A stretch of DNA of 64,000 bases from Thermoleophilaceae bacterium. Lineage in GTDB: Bacteria > Actinomycetota > Thermoleophilia > Solirubrobacterales > Thermoleophilaceae. The number at the start of each line of letters is the position of its first letter. The first letter of the stretch is position 1. The translations under genes were made by a program, and so were the position numbers. Location: the NCBI GenBank assembly GCA_030447725.1, contig JAUJOQ010000001.1, forward strand, positions 519,422 to 583,421. Reading direction: 5' to 3'. This document shows, piece after piece, positions 53,317 to 61,176 of the stretch. The notes under the pieces were generated by a model. The model searched no databases. It saw only the letters and a list, made by a program, of their open reading frames with translations, and was not told the DNA's origin.

Positions 53317-54026
53317 TCAGGGTCTGTTGCGCAGGGCGACGTAGTCGGCGTAGGTGGTCCCGGCGGCGCGGACCCATTGCGCCGCCCGGCCTTGGTGGAT
53401 GCCGATGCGCTCGGCGAGGATCGGGGCCGGGAGGCTAGCCGCGAGCGCGAGCAACGCCGCTTGGCGTCCGCCGCGGCTGGTGATGCCGTAGGGCTTGAGC
53501 CGGTCGCGTAGCCGCTCGGCGGTGATGTGGGTGCCTTGTTTGCGGCCGGCGAGCAGCCATCCGTCGCCACCGGTGGCGGCGCGGCGCTGGTCTCGAAGGG
53601 AGATCGTGAGAGAGCTGAGCGGGTCGGGGAGCGTCACGGCGCCGCGCGCGAGGGTGATCGCGATCTGCCCGTCGGCAGTGGTGGTGATGTCGCTGGTCTT
53701 GAGGGTGGCGGTGCGGGTCAGCGGTTGCGCGTAGAGCAGCAGCAGACAGCCGGCAAGGCGGTCGCGCGGGTCGGCGCGAGTGTCGTGCAGCAGGCGGCGC
53801 AGCACGTCAAAGCGCTCAGTATCGGGTAGCGCTGCGGCCCGCGCGCCGGCCGTGTGCCAGGCGACGTGCAGCGGGTCGATGGCGTCGCCGCGGGCGAGCC
53901 AGCGCAGGAACAGCCGGACGCGCCGGCGGGTGGTAGCGCCCTGCGCGATCCAGGCATCGACGAGGTCTTGGCGCAGGTCGGAGAGTTCGAGCTGTCGCGG
54001 TCGGCGACGAGGATGGTGTCGGCCAT
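53317..54026 (-). pseudogene. Integrase-like/XerD-N-type protein with a frameshift near the start
   Basis: After MADTILVAD the frame changes, giving QLELSDLRQDLVDAWIAQGATTRRRVRLFLRWLARGDAIDPLHVAW...FDVLRRLLHDTRADPRDRLAGCLLLLYAQPLTRTATLKTSDI. The C-terminus reads GGRQAALLALAASLPAPILAERIGIHQGRAAQWVRAAGTTYADYVALR. The arrangement with an N-terminal helical DNA-binding part is seen in site-specific recombinase-like proteins of actinobacterial elements, but the R-H-R-Y catalytic residues cannot be found. Probably an element-borne DNA-binding protein. Confidence 0.6.
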
Positions 54027-54109
54027 GTTCTTTTCCCTCCTGGAGGGCTTGGGCCCCGCCCGCTGCGGGGCCTGTGGCCGCCTCTGGCGCACCCGTCAGG
54101 GTGCGATCA

Positions 54110-54483
54110 TCAGAGCCGACCAGCGCCCCGCCGCGGCGGGTGTGTCCAGCCGTGCTCGTCGCGGCAGGCGGTCAGCTCGCGGCGGTGGATCGCGACTTGG
54201 TCGATTGGGGCGGCGAAGTGCTCGGCGAGCTCGTGGTCGGGCCATCGGGCGCGGGCGAGGAACTCGCCGGTGGGCATCAGCAAGCAGCGCGCGAAGTCGT
54301 GCGCGTCGGCGCTGCGGTAGGGGCCGCGGTGGTGGCCCTCGGCGATCTCGGTCGCATACACCGCCAGCGCCGCGACGAAGCGCCGGCGCGGGTGGTCTCG
54401 AGCACCTCGATCGCCTCGCAAAATACGACAAGCTCGCCGTCGGTCGCGCCGACGACTTGGCCGTCGAAGTAGAGGATCGCCAT
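54110..54483 (-). pseudogene. ImmA/IrrE-like protein, frameshifted
   Basis: ATG 54483: MAILYFDGQVVGATDGELVVFCEAIEVLE, then with one base shift RFVAALAVYATEIAEGHH, DAHDFARCLLMPTGEFLARARWPDHELAEHFAAPIDQVAIHRRELTAC. The part from DFARCLLMP to the end follows the C-terminal pattern of ImmA/IrrE metallopeptidases, but the HExxH motif is missing, so peptidase activity would be lost. ImmA proteins cleave element repressors. Confidence 0.5.
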
Positions 54484-54631
54484 GCCCTATGAAGGCCTCA
54501 GCAGCCAGGATTCGCCCCCTCCGAGGTCGAATGGGCGCATGTCCTGGTAGCGGGCCGCCGGCCGGGCAAAGTTGTTGGTGGCGACCGACGGTGGCCCCCG
54601 GGGGCCCAACGGCAGCGCTGCGGCCGGGCGC

Positions 54632-54879
54632 TCAACGCGCCCAGCCGCGGCTGCGAAACCAGTCGGCGTGGCTGTCAAACCACGCCTCGACCTCCACGTC
54701 GAGGGGGGGGGCACTACGCGATCGAAGCCGTGTAGGCCCTTCTCGCGCGCACGCTCCGCCGGCTCGCGGTCCTCGCGGACACGGATCACGACGCTGGCGT
54801 CGCCGTATGCCGACCCGAACAGCGCCGTGAAGAACCTGAACGCCCCGTCGGGGAAGCGAAAGGTGCGCGGGGTGTTCAT
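54632..54879 (-). pseudogene. Small hypothetical protein frameshifted at a G9 run
   Basis: ATG 54879 after AGGAGGCGCT: MNTPRTFRFPDGAFRFFTALFGSAYGDASVVIRVREDREPAERAREKGLHGFDRVV, then leaves phase at nine G (54703-54711). In the other frame the end is PPLDVEVEAWFDSHADWFRSRGWAR and stop. Total about 82 residues. Homopolymer length alone decides whether it is intact. Confidence 0.6.
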
Positions 54880-55143
54880 CAGCGCCTCCTGGTGGTCGAG
54901 TGACTCCACGACCGTGCTTTGGCGAGGCGTGTAAGGCGTCCGTCACTCGTCGCAGGTGAGGGCACCCCCTCCGGGGGTTGACGGGCGCTGGTCGCCCGCA
55001 CGCTGGGCGTCGAGCGGAGCACCTGGTCTGAGACTTCTCGTCTACGCACAGCACGAAAGCGGCGTCGGGAGGGCAGGTAGAGCCCGACGATGTCGCAGGT
55101 CTTGTCGCTGAACTGCGGGTCGGGCGAGAGCTAGAGTGAGAGC

Positions 55144-55713
55144 GTGGGCCCGCTGATGGTCGCCTTCGTCGGCGGAAACGTTGGATCTTGGGTGGTTTGT
55201 CGCCTCGAGACGGTGGTTGGGGCGCCGCTCGAGGCGGTGTCGAGGGTCGAGATCGTCGAGGGAAGGGCGACGAGTGGCCTCGACCGCAGACCGGCATGGA
55301 CCCTGCGCGGCGTCACGAGCAACGAACGCTATGTCTACCGAAGCGAGCGCGACGCTTTGGCGGCGAAGCAGGAGCCGCTTGGCCGTGAGACGTCCACGCG
55401 AGCCGCGCTCATCCCGATCACGAAGTCGGAGGCCTGGTGGGAGCTGCCGCAGGACGACCGCCGCCGGATCTTCGAGGACAGCTCGCACCACGTCGCGACC
55501 GGACTCGAGTACCTCCCGGCAGTCGCTCGCCGGCTGCACCACGGCCGTGACCTGGGAGAAATCTTCGACTTCCTGACCTGGTTTGAGTTCGCCCCCGAGC
55601 ACGCAGACGCCTTCGAGGAGCTCGTCGATCGCCTACGCGAGACGGAGGAATGGGCCTACGTCGAGCGCGAGATCGACATCCGGCTCTTCCGCGATTCGGC
55701 TCGACGTGGCTAG
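55144..55713 (+). CDS. Chlorite-dismutase family haem protein
   Basis: 189 residues, GTG start. RAALIPITKSEAWWELPQDDRRRIFEDSSHHVATGLEYLPAVARRLHHGRDLGEIFDFLTWFEFAPEHADAFEELVDRLRETEEWAYVEREIDIRL matches the core of the short (clade 2) Cld-like group, with the candidate proximal His in ARRLHHGRDLG. True chlorite dismutases have a distal Arg that cannot be placed here; the family also contains coproheme decarboxylase and proteins of unknown role. One of few clean genes in this region. The N-terminal 50 residues are less conserved. Confidence 0.82.
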   Translation: MGPLMVAFVGGNVGSWVVCRLETVVGAPLEAVSRVEIVEGRATSGLDRRPAWTLRGVTSNERYVYRSERDALAAKQEPLGRETSTRAALIPITKSEAWWELPQDDRRRIFEDSSHHVATGLEYLPAVARRLHHGRDLGEIFDFLTWFEFAPEHADAFEELVDRLRETEEWAYVEREIDIRLFRDSARRG

Positions 55714-55722
55714 GCTAGGGGC

Positions 55723-56052
55723 CTATCCACATACGCGGATGGTTGATGTTCGGCACGGGTTGTCTTGCTCGACGATTACCTGGACGTCAAGGTTGTTGCA
55801 GACGGTGAGCGCGTAGCCGACGCCGCGGGTGTTTGCGATCGGGTCGATCGCCCCGGCCTGCTGCAGGCGTTGGCGCAGCCGCCAGGCGTGCGTCGACGGT
55901 GCGGGTTCGCACCTGTTGTGGGTCGTGGCCCCACAGCTCGCGCAGCAGCTCGTGCTTGGTGTAGCCGCGCCCGGGCTGCTCGGAGAGCTGGGCCAGCAGC
56001 CGCCACTCCACTGGGGCTCTGAGGGGCCGCTAGCGTTTCGGAGTAGAGCGTT
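55723..56052 (-). pseudogene. OmpR/PhoB-type winged-helix fragment, frameshifted
   Basis: One frame reads VEWRLLAQLSEQPGRGYTKHELLRELWGHDPQQVRTRTVDA, and the next reads HAWRLRQRLQQAGAIDPIANTRGVGYALTVCNNLDVQVIVEQDNP. Together these are the recognition helix and wing of a PhoB-like effector domain (K-E-L-L-x-x-V-W, R-x-R-L-x, N-x-R-G-V-G-Y). A receiver domain is not present. Stand-alone winged helices of this kind are common on mobile elements. Confidence 0.65.
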
Positions 56053-56179
56053 TTGATCGGAACGCGAGTGAGGTTGCCGTGCACCGCTCGCGCCACGTGG
56101 GCTGAGGCTGCGATCCATGCGTCTGCGACGCCAGAAACCAAGCGGCCAGATGGGGCGGCTGTAGATGTCGAAGATCGCC

Positions 56180-56410
56180 GCATCGTTATAACCGGGCGGC
56201 TCGTCAGGGTCTATGTCCGGGTCAAGCCCACCCATCCTGGCCGAGCTCGCGGTAGCTGTAGCCGGCGACCTTGCCGGCGAGCAGGCGCCGTTGGCGCTCC
56301 GGTAGCGCGGCGAGCGCTTCGAGCGCCTCGATCGCCGCGGCGCGTAGCTCGCCGGCGCGCTCATCGCTGCCGGCGAGCGTCTGGGCGGGCCCGCGGACCC
56401 GGGAGCGCAG
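56180..56410 (-). pseudogene. Sigma-70 region-4-like fragment with an in-frame stop
   Basis: One frame reads RVRGPAQTLAGSDERAGELRAAAIEALEALAALPERQRRLLAGKVAGYSYREL, the pattern of sigma region 4 (LPxRQR...GxSYxEIA). With a one-base shift MGGLTRT is followed by TAG where YTNVNRHL-type sequence is expected. Upstream it runs into the ArdC remnant. Only a fossil. Confidence 0.5.
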
Positions 56411-56419
56411 CAGCCCGAG

Positions 56420-57011
56420 CAGCCGGGGCTGCAGCGGTGAGTACCTCGATCTGGCGCTGCTTGCGCCGGCACAGGCCCTTCGCCTGGCCCGGCAGCTCGG
56501 CGGTCCAGATCACCCGGTAGCCGAGCCCGCGCGCGAGCGCCTCGAGGATCAGGCCGATGTGCGAGTTGCCTTCGATCTCCCCGAGCGACGGCGGTGTGAG
56601 CGGCGCCGGCTCGACATCCGGGAGCGGGTAGGTCTGGGAGGTGTCGAAGACCGCCGCGGTGCGAAGATCGTCTTTCGCTCGTTGCGCTCGCCGTTGTCGG
56701 TGTGGGCTTTGACGCGCATCGGCGCCCAGATCGTCAGGCCCCGCTCGCCCTTGCGCACGCAGTGCCTGAGCTTGAGCCAGGCCCGAAAGCCGGCCACATG
56801 CGTCGGCGCCATGCCGCGCGCGAAGGCCTGGTGGGCGATCAGCAGCGTGTTCCGGGGGCTGTAGGCATGAAGCGTTGCTCTGGTGGTCAGCCAGCGCCTC
56901 CAGCCCTCCGAGGACAGCAGCGCCGAGAGGGCGTCCTCGAGCTGCCTGCGCTGCGCCTGACGGCGCTGTTCGCGTTCGGTGTCGGTGAGCGGTTTGGTGT
57001 TGCGGGCCATC
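56420..57011 (-). pseudogene. ArdC-type anti-restriction protein, frameshifted (fragment 2)
   Basis: ATG 57011: MARNTKPLTDTEREQRRQAQRRQLEDALSALLSSEGWRRWLTTRATLHAYSPRNTLLIAHQAFARGMAPTHVAGFRAWLKLRHCVRKGERGLTIWAP is the ArdC N-terminal ssDNA-binding domain. Past 56665 the sense continues one base shifted as TAAVFDTSQTYPLPDVEPAPLTPPSLGEIEGNSHIGLILEALARGLGYRV. The metallopeptidase half is missing or unrecognisable. ArdC protects incoming conjugative DNA from host restriction, which supports a conjugative origin of this segment. Confidence 0.75.
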
Positions 57012-57041
57012 GGGCCCTCCTTTGTCAGAGGCGGCGTGCTA

Positions 57042-57555
57042 GCCGTGCTCGCGCGCGGTGCGTTCTTTGCGCTCGAGTGGTGTGACCTTGTTCTGCAGCG
57101 CCGCGGCGAGCGCCGGCGCCGCATCGCGGCGAGCGAGCTCGCGGCCGCGAACGAGGTCGACGACGTGCCATGAGTCGAGCGGCGATCGATGCGCACGGTT
57201 TCGCCGCCGAGCGTGGCTCGCGCTGTCCAGTAGCGCCCCGACGGGTCGCGCTCGAGTTTGGTGATCCGCAGCCCTCCAAGGGCGCGTGCGCTCACGCGCA
57301 CCGCCCCACGGCGTGCGCGTGGAGGAGGTCGGCGCGGCCGAGATACCAGCAGCGCCCGTCGGCCTCGAGCGTGTGCTCATAGCAGCGCCCGAGGGTGCGG
57401 TCGGCGGTTTGCACGTAGCAGCAGCCGGGCGCGAGGTGGCAGCGGACGGCGACTGAGAGCAGCTCGCCGTCCTCGGCGGTCAGGCGCAGGATCGAGTCGA
57501 TCGCCTGCAGCGACAGCTCGCGATCGGCGAGCGCGACCAGGTCGTGATGTCGGTG
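57042..57555 (-). pseudogene. Hypothetical element gene upstream of ardC, frameshifted
   Basis: HDLVALADRELSLQAIDSILRLTAEDGELLSVAVRCHLAPGCCYVQTADRTLGRCYEHTLEADGRCWYLGRADLLHAHAVG continues after a shift as VSARALGGLRITKLERDPSGRYWTARATLGGETVRIDRRS, and then, shifted again, WHVVDLVRGRELARRDAAPALAAALQNKVTPLERKERTAREHG. Several Cys and His occur, but no clear zinc motif. No family recognised. The exact start cannot be fixed. Confidence 0.45.
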
Positions 57556-57597
57556 GGCGCTTGCGCGGGCACCAGTTGGTGCCGTAGCGTTTTCGGC

Positions 57598-57828
57598 ATG
57601 GCTCTTGACGGCGCGCAGCTCTGTGGCGGACCGCATGATGGCGAGCGAGTCGTTCATCCGCCCGCCGCTCCGCTTCCCGAGGACCTCGTGGCCATCAGCT
57701 TTAGCGACGGCGCACAGTACGCCCGCACGAGCGAGGAGCTAGCCGAGGGCAGTGGCGAGACCGTGGTCCTGTTCCGCTACGACCCTGACGGGGCGCTGGC
57801 CCGCCAAGCCAAGCTGGCTTTCGGCTGA
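57598..57828 (+). CDS. Small hypothetical protein
   Basis: 76 residues, ATG 57598. MALDGAQLCGGPHDGERVVHPPAAPLPEDLVAISFSDGAQYARTSEELAEGSGETVVLFRYDPDGALARQAKLAFG has the CGGPHDGE opening seen in small proteins encoded near phage or element genes of actinobacteria, with a beta-sheet end. Clean frame. Function unknown. Confidence 0.55.
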   Translation: MALDGAQLCGGPHDGERVVHPPAAPLPEDLVAISFSDGAQYARTSEELAEGSGETVVLFRYDPDGALARQAKLAFG

Positions 57829-57889
57829 GCCGCGCGCCAGCCCCGACTGACGCTCCTGCTTCTCGACGCACCTCGGCAGCGTGGGTCGT

Positions 57890-58076
57890 GGGCGAAGGAG
57901 TACTGGATGGGGACTGTATCCTCGGCGTGAGGGCGACGACGCGGAGTGACGACCGCGGAGCCCTTCGTCTGACCCTCGTGACCGGGTCCTAAGGAGGCCG
58001 CTTCGGCGGTGAAGTGCGGTGGCACCGCGGGGACGCCTCCCGCCCGCACAGGTAGGGCGACTGTGTGAAGGAGGTG
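57890..58076 (+). promoter_or_regulatory. T-box leader (tRNA-sensing riboswitch) upstream of an aspartyl-tRNA synthetase remnant
   Basis: GTGCGGTGGCACCGCGGG (58014-58031) contains the T-box core GGTGGNACCGCG. An upstream stem with a central GTGACGA segment (about 57940-57950) could carry the Asp specifier GAC. The element is followed by GAAGGAGG (58067-58074) and ATG 58084. No terminator-like T run is present, and CGCCTCC at 58034-58040 could pair with GGAGG, which points to translational control as in other actinobacterial T-boxes. Confidence 0.7.
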
Positions 58077-58083
58077 AATCCGG

Positions 58084-58227
58084 ATGCGAGTTCTTTCGAG
58101 CGAGCTTGCCGCGCACGTGGGCGAGCGAGTGACACTGGCGGGGTGGGTGCATGCCAACCGCGAGCTTGGCGCGGTCTCTTTTGTGGTTATCCGCGACCGA
58201 TGCGGGATCGCCCAGGTGGTGCTCAGC
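58084..58227 (+). pseudogene. aspS: N-terminal fragment of aspartyl-tRNA synthetase (archaeal/non-discriminating type)
   Basis: [48 protein letters not shown] is the OB-fold anticodon-binding domain of AspRS/AsnRS. After about 48 codons similarity ends abruptly; the continuing frame GRCRTPRT... makes no sense. The remaining catalytic 380-odd residues are absent, so a full copy must exist elsewhere in the genome. The strong Shine-Dalgarno and the T-box remain in place. Confidence 0.75.
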
Positions 58228-58351
58228 GCCGCCACACCGCAGTTCGGCTCGGCGTTCCGTGCACGAGAACAACGGGGGGGCCGTTGCCGAACACCTCGAA
58301 CGCGATCTCGCCCCACGACGTCTCTGCGCGCTGCGTTAGGGGGAGCGTCAC
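58223..58351 (-). pseudogene. N-terminal fragment of an alpha/beta-hydrolase, joined head-on to aspS
   Basis: GTG 58351: [42 protein letters not shown] and stop. This is the first strand pair and oxyanion loop (HGTPS) of a haloalkane-dehalogenase-like hydrolase; nucleophile and His are missing. The break point lies exactly where the AspRS fragment ends on the other strand, so a single rearrangement truncated both. Confidence 0.65.
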
Positions 58352-58489
58352 CCACGCAACCTACTGCGACCGATCGTTGGAGGTCAGTGGCGCGCCGGGG
58401 ACCGTGCGACGCCTCCCGCTTTTCGACGAAACCGCCTGACGTGTAGGCGCTGCCGTTTCGGTTGTGTTCGGTCGGTAGCTTTGCGGCCG

Positions 58490-59074
58490 ATGCGGATCGA
58501 TCATGTCATCTACGCCGCCGCCGACCTCGAGGTGGCAGCGGCTGAGATCGAGGCGCAGCTCGGCTTGGCGGCAGTGGCGGGGGGACGCCACGAAGGGTTG
58601 GGCACCCACAACCGGATCGTGCCTCTGGGGGGCGGTTATCTGGAGTTGCTTGCCGTCGCCGATCCGGATGAGGCGGCGCGCTCTCTTTTCGGCAGCGCGT
58701 TGCTCGCCCACTTGGAGCGCCACGGTGACGGGCTCGCGGGCTGGGCCGTGGCGGTAGAGGACGTGGCGCAGGTTGCTGCGCGGTTGGGGACATCCATCAG
58801 CACGATTGCGCGACAGGGGCTAAGAGCAGAGCTGTCGGGGCTGGCCGAAGCGCTACGCGAGCCCTTCTTGCCCTTTTTTCTGAGTCGTGACCCCGGAGTG
58901 CTGGATCCAGGCGCGGGCGGTGAGGCCGGCGGCATCACGTGGATCGAGGTCGTCGGTGATGCCACGCGGCTTGAGCAGTGGCTCCACGGTGCCCAGCTGC
59001 CCGTGAGAACCGTGGATGGAACGCCCGGCATCCGGGCAGTCGGCATCGGCGAGAACGAATTACGGACGGGGTAG
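58490..59074 (+). CDS. Glyoxalase-3-like (VOC fold) protein
   Basis: 194 residues, ATG 58490. MRIDHVIYAAADLEVAAAEIEAQLGLAAVAGGRHEGLGTHNRIVPLGGGYLELLAVAD is the standard opening of the Glyoxalase_3 family. GDGLAGWAVAVEDVAQVAARLG starts the second beta-alpha half. Metal-ligand candidates are His5, His33 or His40 and Glu52. It is a cytoplasmic metal-dependent lyase or dioxygenase-like protein of unknown substrate. Confidence 0.85.
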   Translation: MRIDHVIYAAADLEVAAAEIEAQLGLAAVAGGRHEGLGTHNRIVPLGGGYLELLAVADPDEAARSLFGSALLAHLERHGDGLAGWAVAVEDVAQVAARLGTSISTIARQGLRAELSGLAEALREPFLPFFLSRDPGVLDPGAGGEAGGITWIEVVGDATRLEQWLHGAQLPVRTVDGTPGIRAVGIGENELRTG

Positions 59075-59281
59075 AGCCCCCGAGGAGCCGCTCGGCCCCA
59101 AACTCCAAGGCGCACACCCCGCTCTTCGACGAGAGCGGCAGCGGCGACGAGGTGTTGACGCGCTTGACCGCTCGCCCACGGCCACTGGGATGCAAGACGA
59201 TGTAACTTGATTTGCGCAAGGCGGCCCCAAACCGGCGGTCACGCGCTTGCGCTCGATGAACGCTCGAAGGACGGCCCCTAG

Positions 59282-60262
59282 GTGACCAACGTCTCGCTCG
59301 CCGTCGGCGTGGGCCTTATCTGTGCGCTGCTATCCGCGCTCGGAACGAATTTCGCCTTCCTGCTCAAGCACAAGGGGGCGCTCGCCGCTCCCGACGTCGA
59401 CATGCGCCATCCGCTGCGCAGCGCTATCGATCTCTTTCGATCCAAGTGGTGGAGCGTCGGCTGGGGCGTAGCGGCGGTGGCGTTCGCGCTGCACGTGGCG
59501 GCGCTCACGCTCGCTCCGATCTCGATCGGTCAGGCGGTGCTCGCGGGAGGCCTCGTCTTCCTGGCGGTGCTCGCCGAGCGCTTCTTCGGCTTTGAGCTGG
59601 GCCGTCGCCAGTGGCTCGGGATCAGCTTGGTGGCGATCTCGCTCGCGCTGCTGACGCTGACCGGCGGCGGTGGAGGCGGAGGAGCGCACTCCGGGTACTC
59701 GCTCGCGGGGATGATCGTCTTCGAGGGCATCGCCGTCTGCATCGGCCTGCTGCTCGTTCTCTGCCACCTGATCGAGCGCATCCCGGGCCAGCGCGGCGTG
59801 CTGCTTGGCATCGCGGCCGGGCTCGGGTTCGGGATCTCAGACGTGGCGATAAAGGCGCTCTCGGGCGACCTCGAGGGCGGGCCCGGCGGCCTCCTCAGTC
59901 CGTGGAGCGTGGTCATCGTCACGGCGGCTGTCTTCTCGTTCTATGCATCCGCTCGCAGCCTCCAGATCGGCGACGGCGTCGCGGTGATCGCCGTCACCTC
60001 GGTCGCTGCGAACCTGTCCACGATCGTCGCCGGGCTGGCGGTCTTCGGAGACCGGCTCGGCGACGACGCGCTCGTGGTAGGCGTGCGCCTCGCGGCGTTC
60101 GCGCTGATCCTGGTAGGGGCGGCGCTAATCCCAGCGCCCGTTCGCGCCGGCGACACGCTCGAGCAGTCAGCCTTGGAGCCCGAGGCGCCAACGGCGACCC
60201 CTGCCCGGCACCGAATTCCCGAAGCCGAGGGAAGCCCGCAGACCGCCGCCCGCCTGCAGTAG
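59282..60262 (+). CDS. DMT-superfamily transporter (EamA/NIPA-like)
   Basis: 326 residues, GTG start. Nine or ten hydrophobic helices: VGVGLICALLSALGTNFAFLLKHKGA, then VGWGVAAVAFALHVAALTLAPISIGQAVLAGGLVFLAVLAERFFGFELGRRQWLGISLVAISLALL. The last pair is SVAANLSTIVAGLAVFGDRLG...LAAFALILVGAAL. The pattern ALHVAALxxAPIxxxQAVLAxGL(V/L)F is that of the magnesium-transporter-like DMT subgroup. The C-terminal 40 residues are polar and cytoplasmic. Confidence 0.85.
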   Translation: MTNVSLAVGVGLICALLSALGTNFAFLLKHKGALAAPDVDMRHPLRSAIDLFRSKWWSVGWGVAAVAFALHVAALTLAPISIGQAVLAGGLVFLAVLAERFFGFELGRRQWLGISLVAISLALLTLTGGGGGGGAHSGYSLAGMIVFEGIAVCIGLLLVLCHLIERIPGQRGVLLGIAAGLGFGISDVAIKALSGDLEGGPGGLLSPWSVVIVTAAVFSFYASARSLQIGDGVAVIAVTSVAANLSTIVAGLAVFGDRLGDDALVVGVRLAAFALILVGAALIPAPVRAGDTLEQSALEPEAPTATPARHRIPEAEGSPQTAARLQ

Positions 60263-60316
60263 CGCAGTCACCGGCTCCTATGGGTCCGGTGGAATCCGGT
60301 CGCGACGGAACTACAG

Positions 60317-60387
60317 CCTCTCGACGAGAGGGGGAGCGAAAAGCCAGCTTGCCGCTGGTGCTCAATAGGGGGAGCGAGCGGCTACCA
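60317..60387 (+). repeat. Dispersed repeat C, copy 1
   Basis: TCTCGACGAGAGGGGGAGCG is followed by GCC-rich spacer sequence and GGGGGAGCGAGCGGC. It aligns over about 70 bases with 61013-61086. It lies between the convergent DMT and GNAT genes. The core also appears in short form at 59121, 61708 and 48066. Confidence 0.6.
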
Positions 60388-60388
60388 A

Positions 60389-60891
60389 CTAGGGAACTGA
60401 GACCGCAGCCCGGGCGGGAAGGGCGTACACCCAGCGTGGTCCTTGCCCGTCGGCGTACTCCAGGGTCCGGCGCATTCCACTGTGCTCCAGAACGCGGCAA
60501 GACGCTGGGCTCGGCGGGCGAATGCTGGCGAAAAGGAGATCGACGCCGATGTTGGCGACGCCCCACGCCACCACCTTCGCGGCGGCCTCCTTTGCCAGGC
60601 ACCGCCCCCGATACGGGCGGCGATGGCATATCCGAGCGCGACTCCGAGGTCGTGGCTTCGCCACCCGCAGAAGCCGACCAGAGTTCCGGCCTCCCGGGTG
60701 CGACATCCCCAGTAGCTGTAGCCGTGCTGATGCTCGCCCCACCTGCGAATCCACTCCCGGTTCTGCTCATCCGATTCCATCAGAAGGTCCTCCGCGGCGG
60801 TGGCGTCTGCGATGTCGCGGAAGGTGAGCGGCTGAATGACCAGCCGCTCGGTCGTCAGCAGGGGGGAAGCGTTGCGCGCACCTTGCCCCAT
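60389..60891 (-). pseudogene. GNAT acetyltransferase with one frameshift
   Basis: From ATG 60891: MGQGARNASPLLTTERLVIQPLTFRDIAD...WGCRTREAGTLVGFCGWRSHDLGVALGYAIAA. The frame changes near 60610 and continues YRGRCLAKEAAAKVVAWGVANIGVDLLFASIRPPSPASCRVLEHSGMRRTLEYADGQGPRWVYAL. It belongs to the RimJ/RimL type that acetylates N-terminal or side-chain amines with acetyl-CoA. The A-box (GRGLAxEA) is split by the indel. Confidence 0.75.
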
Positions 60892-61012
60892 GCACCGACT
60901 CTTCCAGGTCGACCAAGCCGACGACCCGAGGGGCGGCCTGTATGGCCGCTATCGGCACGACCAGCCCATGATCGAGGGCGCGCGGTCGAGTCGGACGCGG
61001 ACCAAGACCGCG

Positions 61013-61086
61013 CCTCCTTTTCGACGCAAGGAGGAGCGAGAACACGGCTGCCGCTCGTGCCCAGAGGGAGCAGCGAGGGCCGCTGA
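61013..61086 (+). repeat. Dispersed repeat C, copy 2
   Basis: CCTTTTCGACGCAAGGAGGA followed by GCGAG, ACGGCTGCCGCTCGTGCCCA and GGGAGCAGCGAGGGC. Same order of blocks as copy 1. Located between two GNAT genes. Confidence 0.6.
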
Positions 61087-61176
61087 CCCGCTCGCTCTGG
61101 CAACCACGCGAAAGCGGAAGCGTCGCAACGCGGTTATCACGGGCTAGCTGGCTGCCGCGCGAGTCACACTCGGGTT

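Noticed and set aside
42496-58351. A defence island
   Set aside because: ArdC, ImmA-like and integrase remnants point to mobile-element genes. No restriction enzyme, toxin-antitoxin pair, nuclease or reverse transcriptase was recognised.
59611-61086. A 491-codon plus-strand frame overlapping the DMT and GNAT genes
   Set aside because: Arg/Gly-rich shadow translation that crosses repeat C and runs antisense to the GNAT gene.
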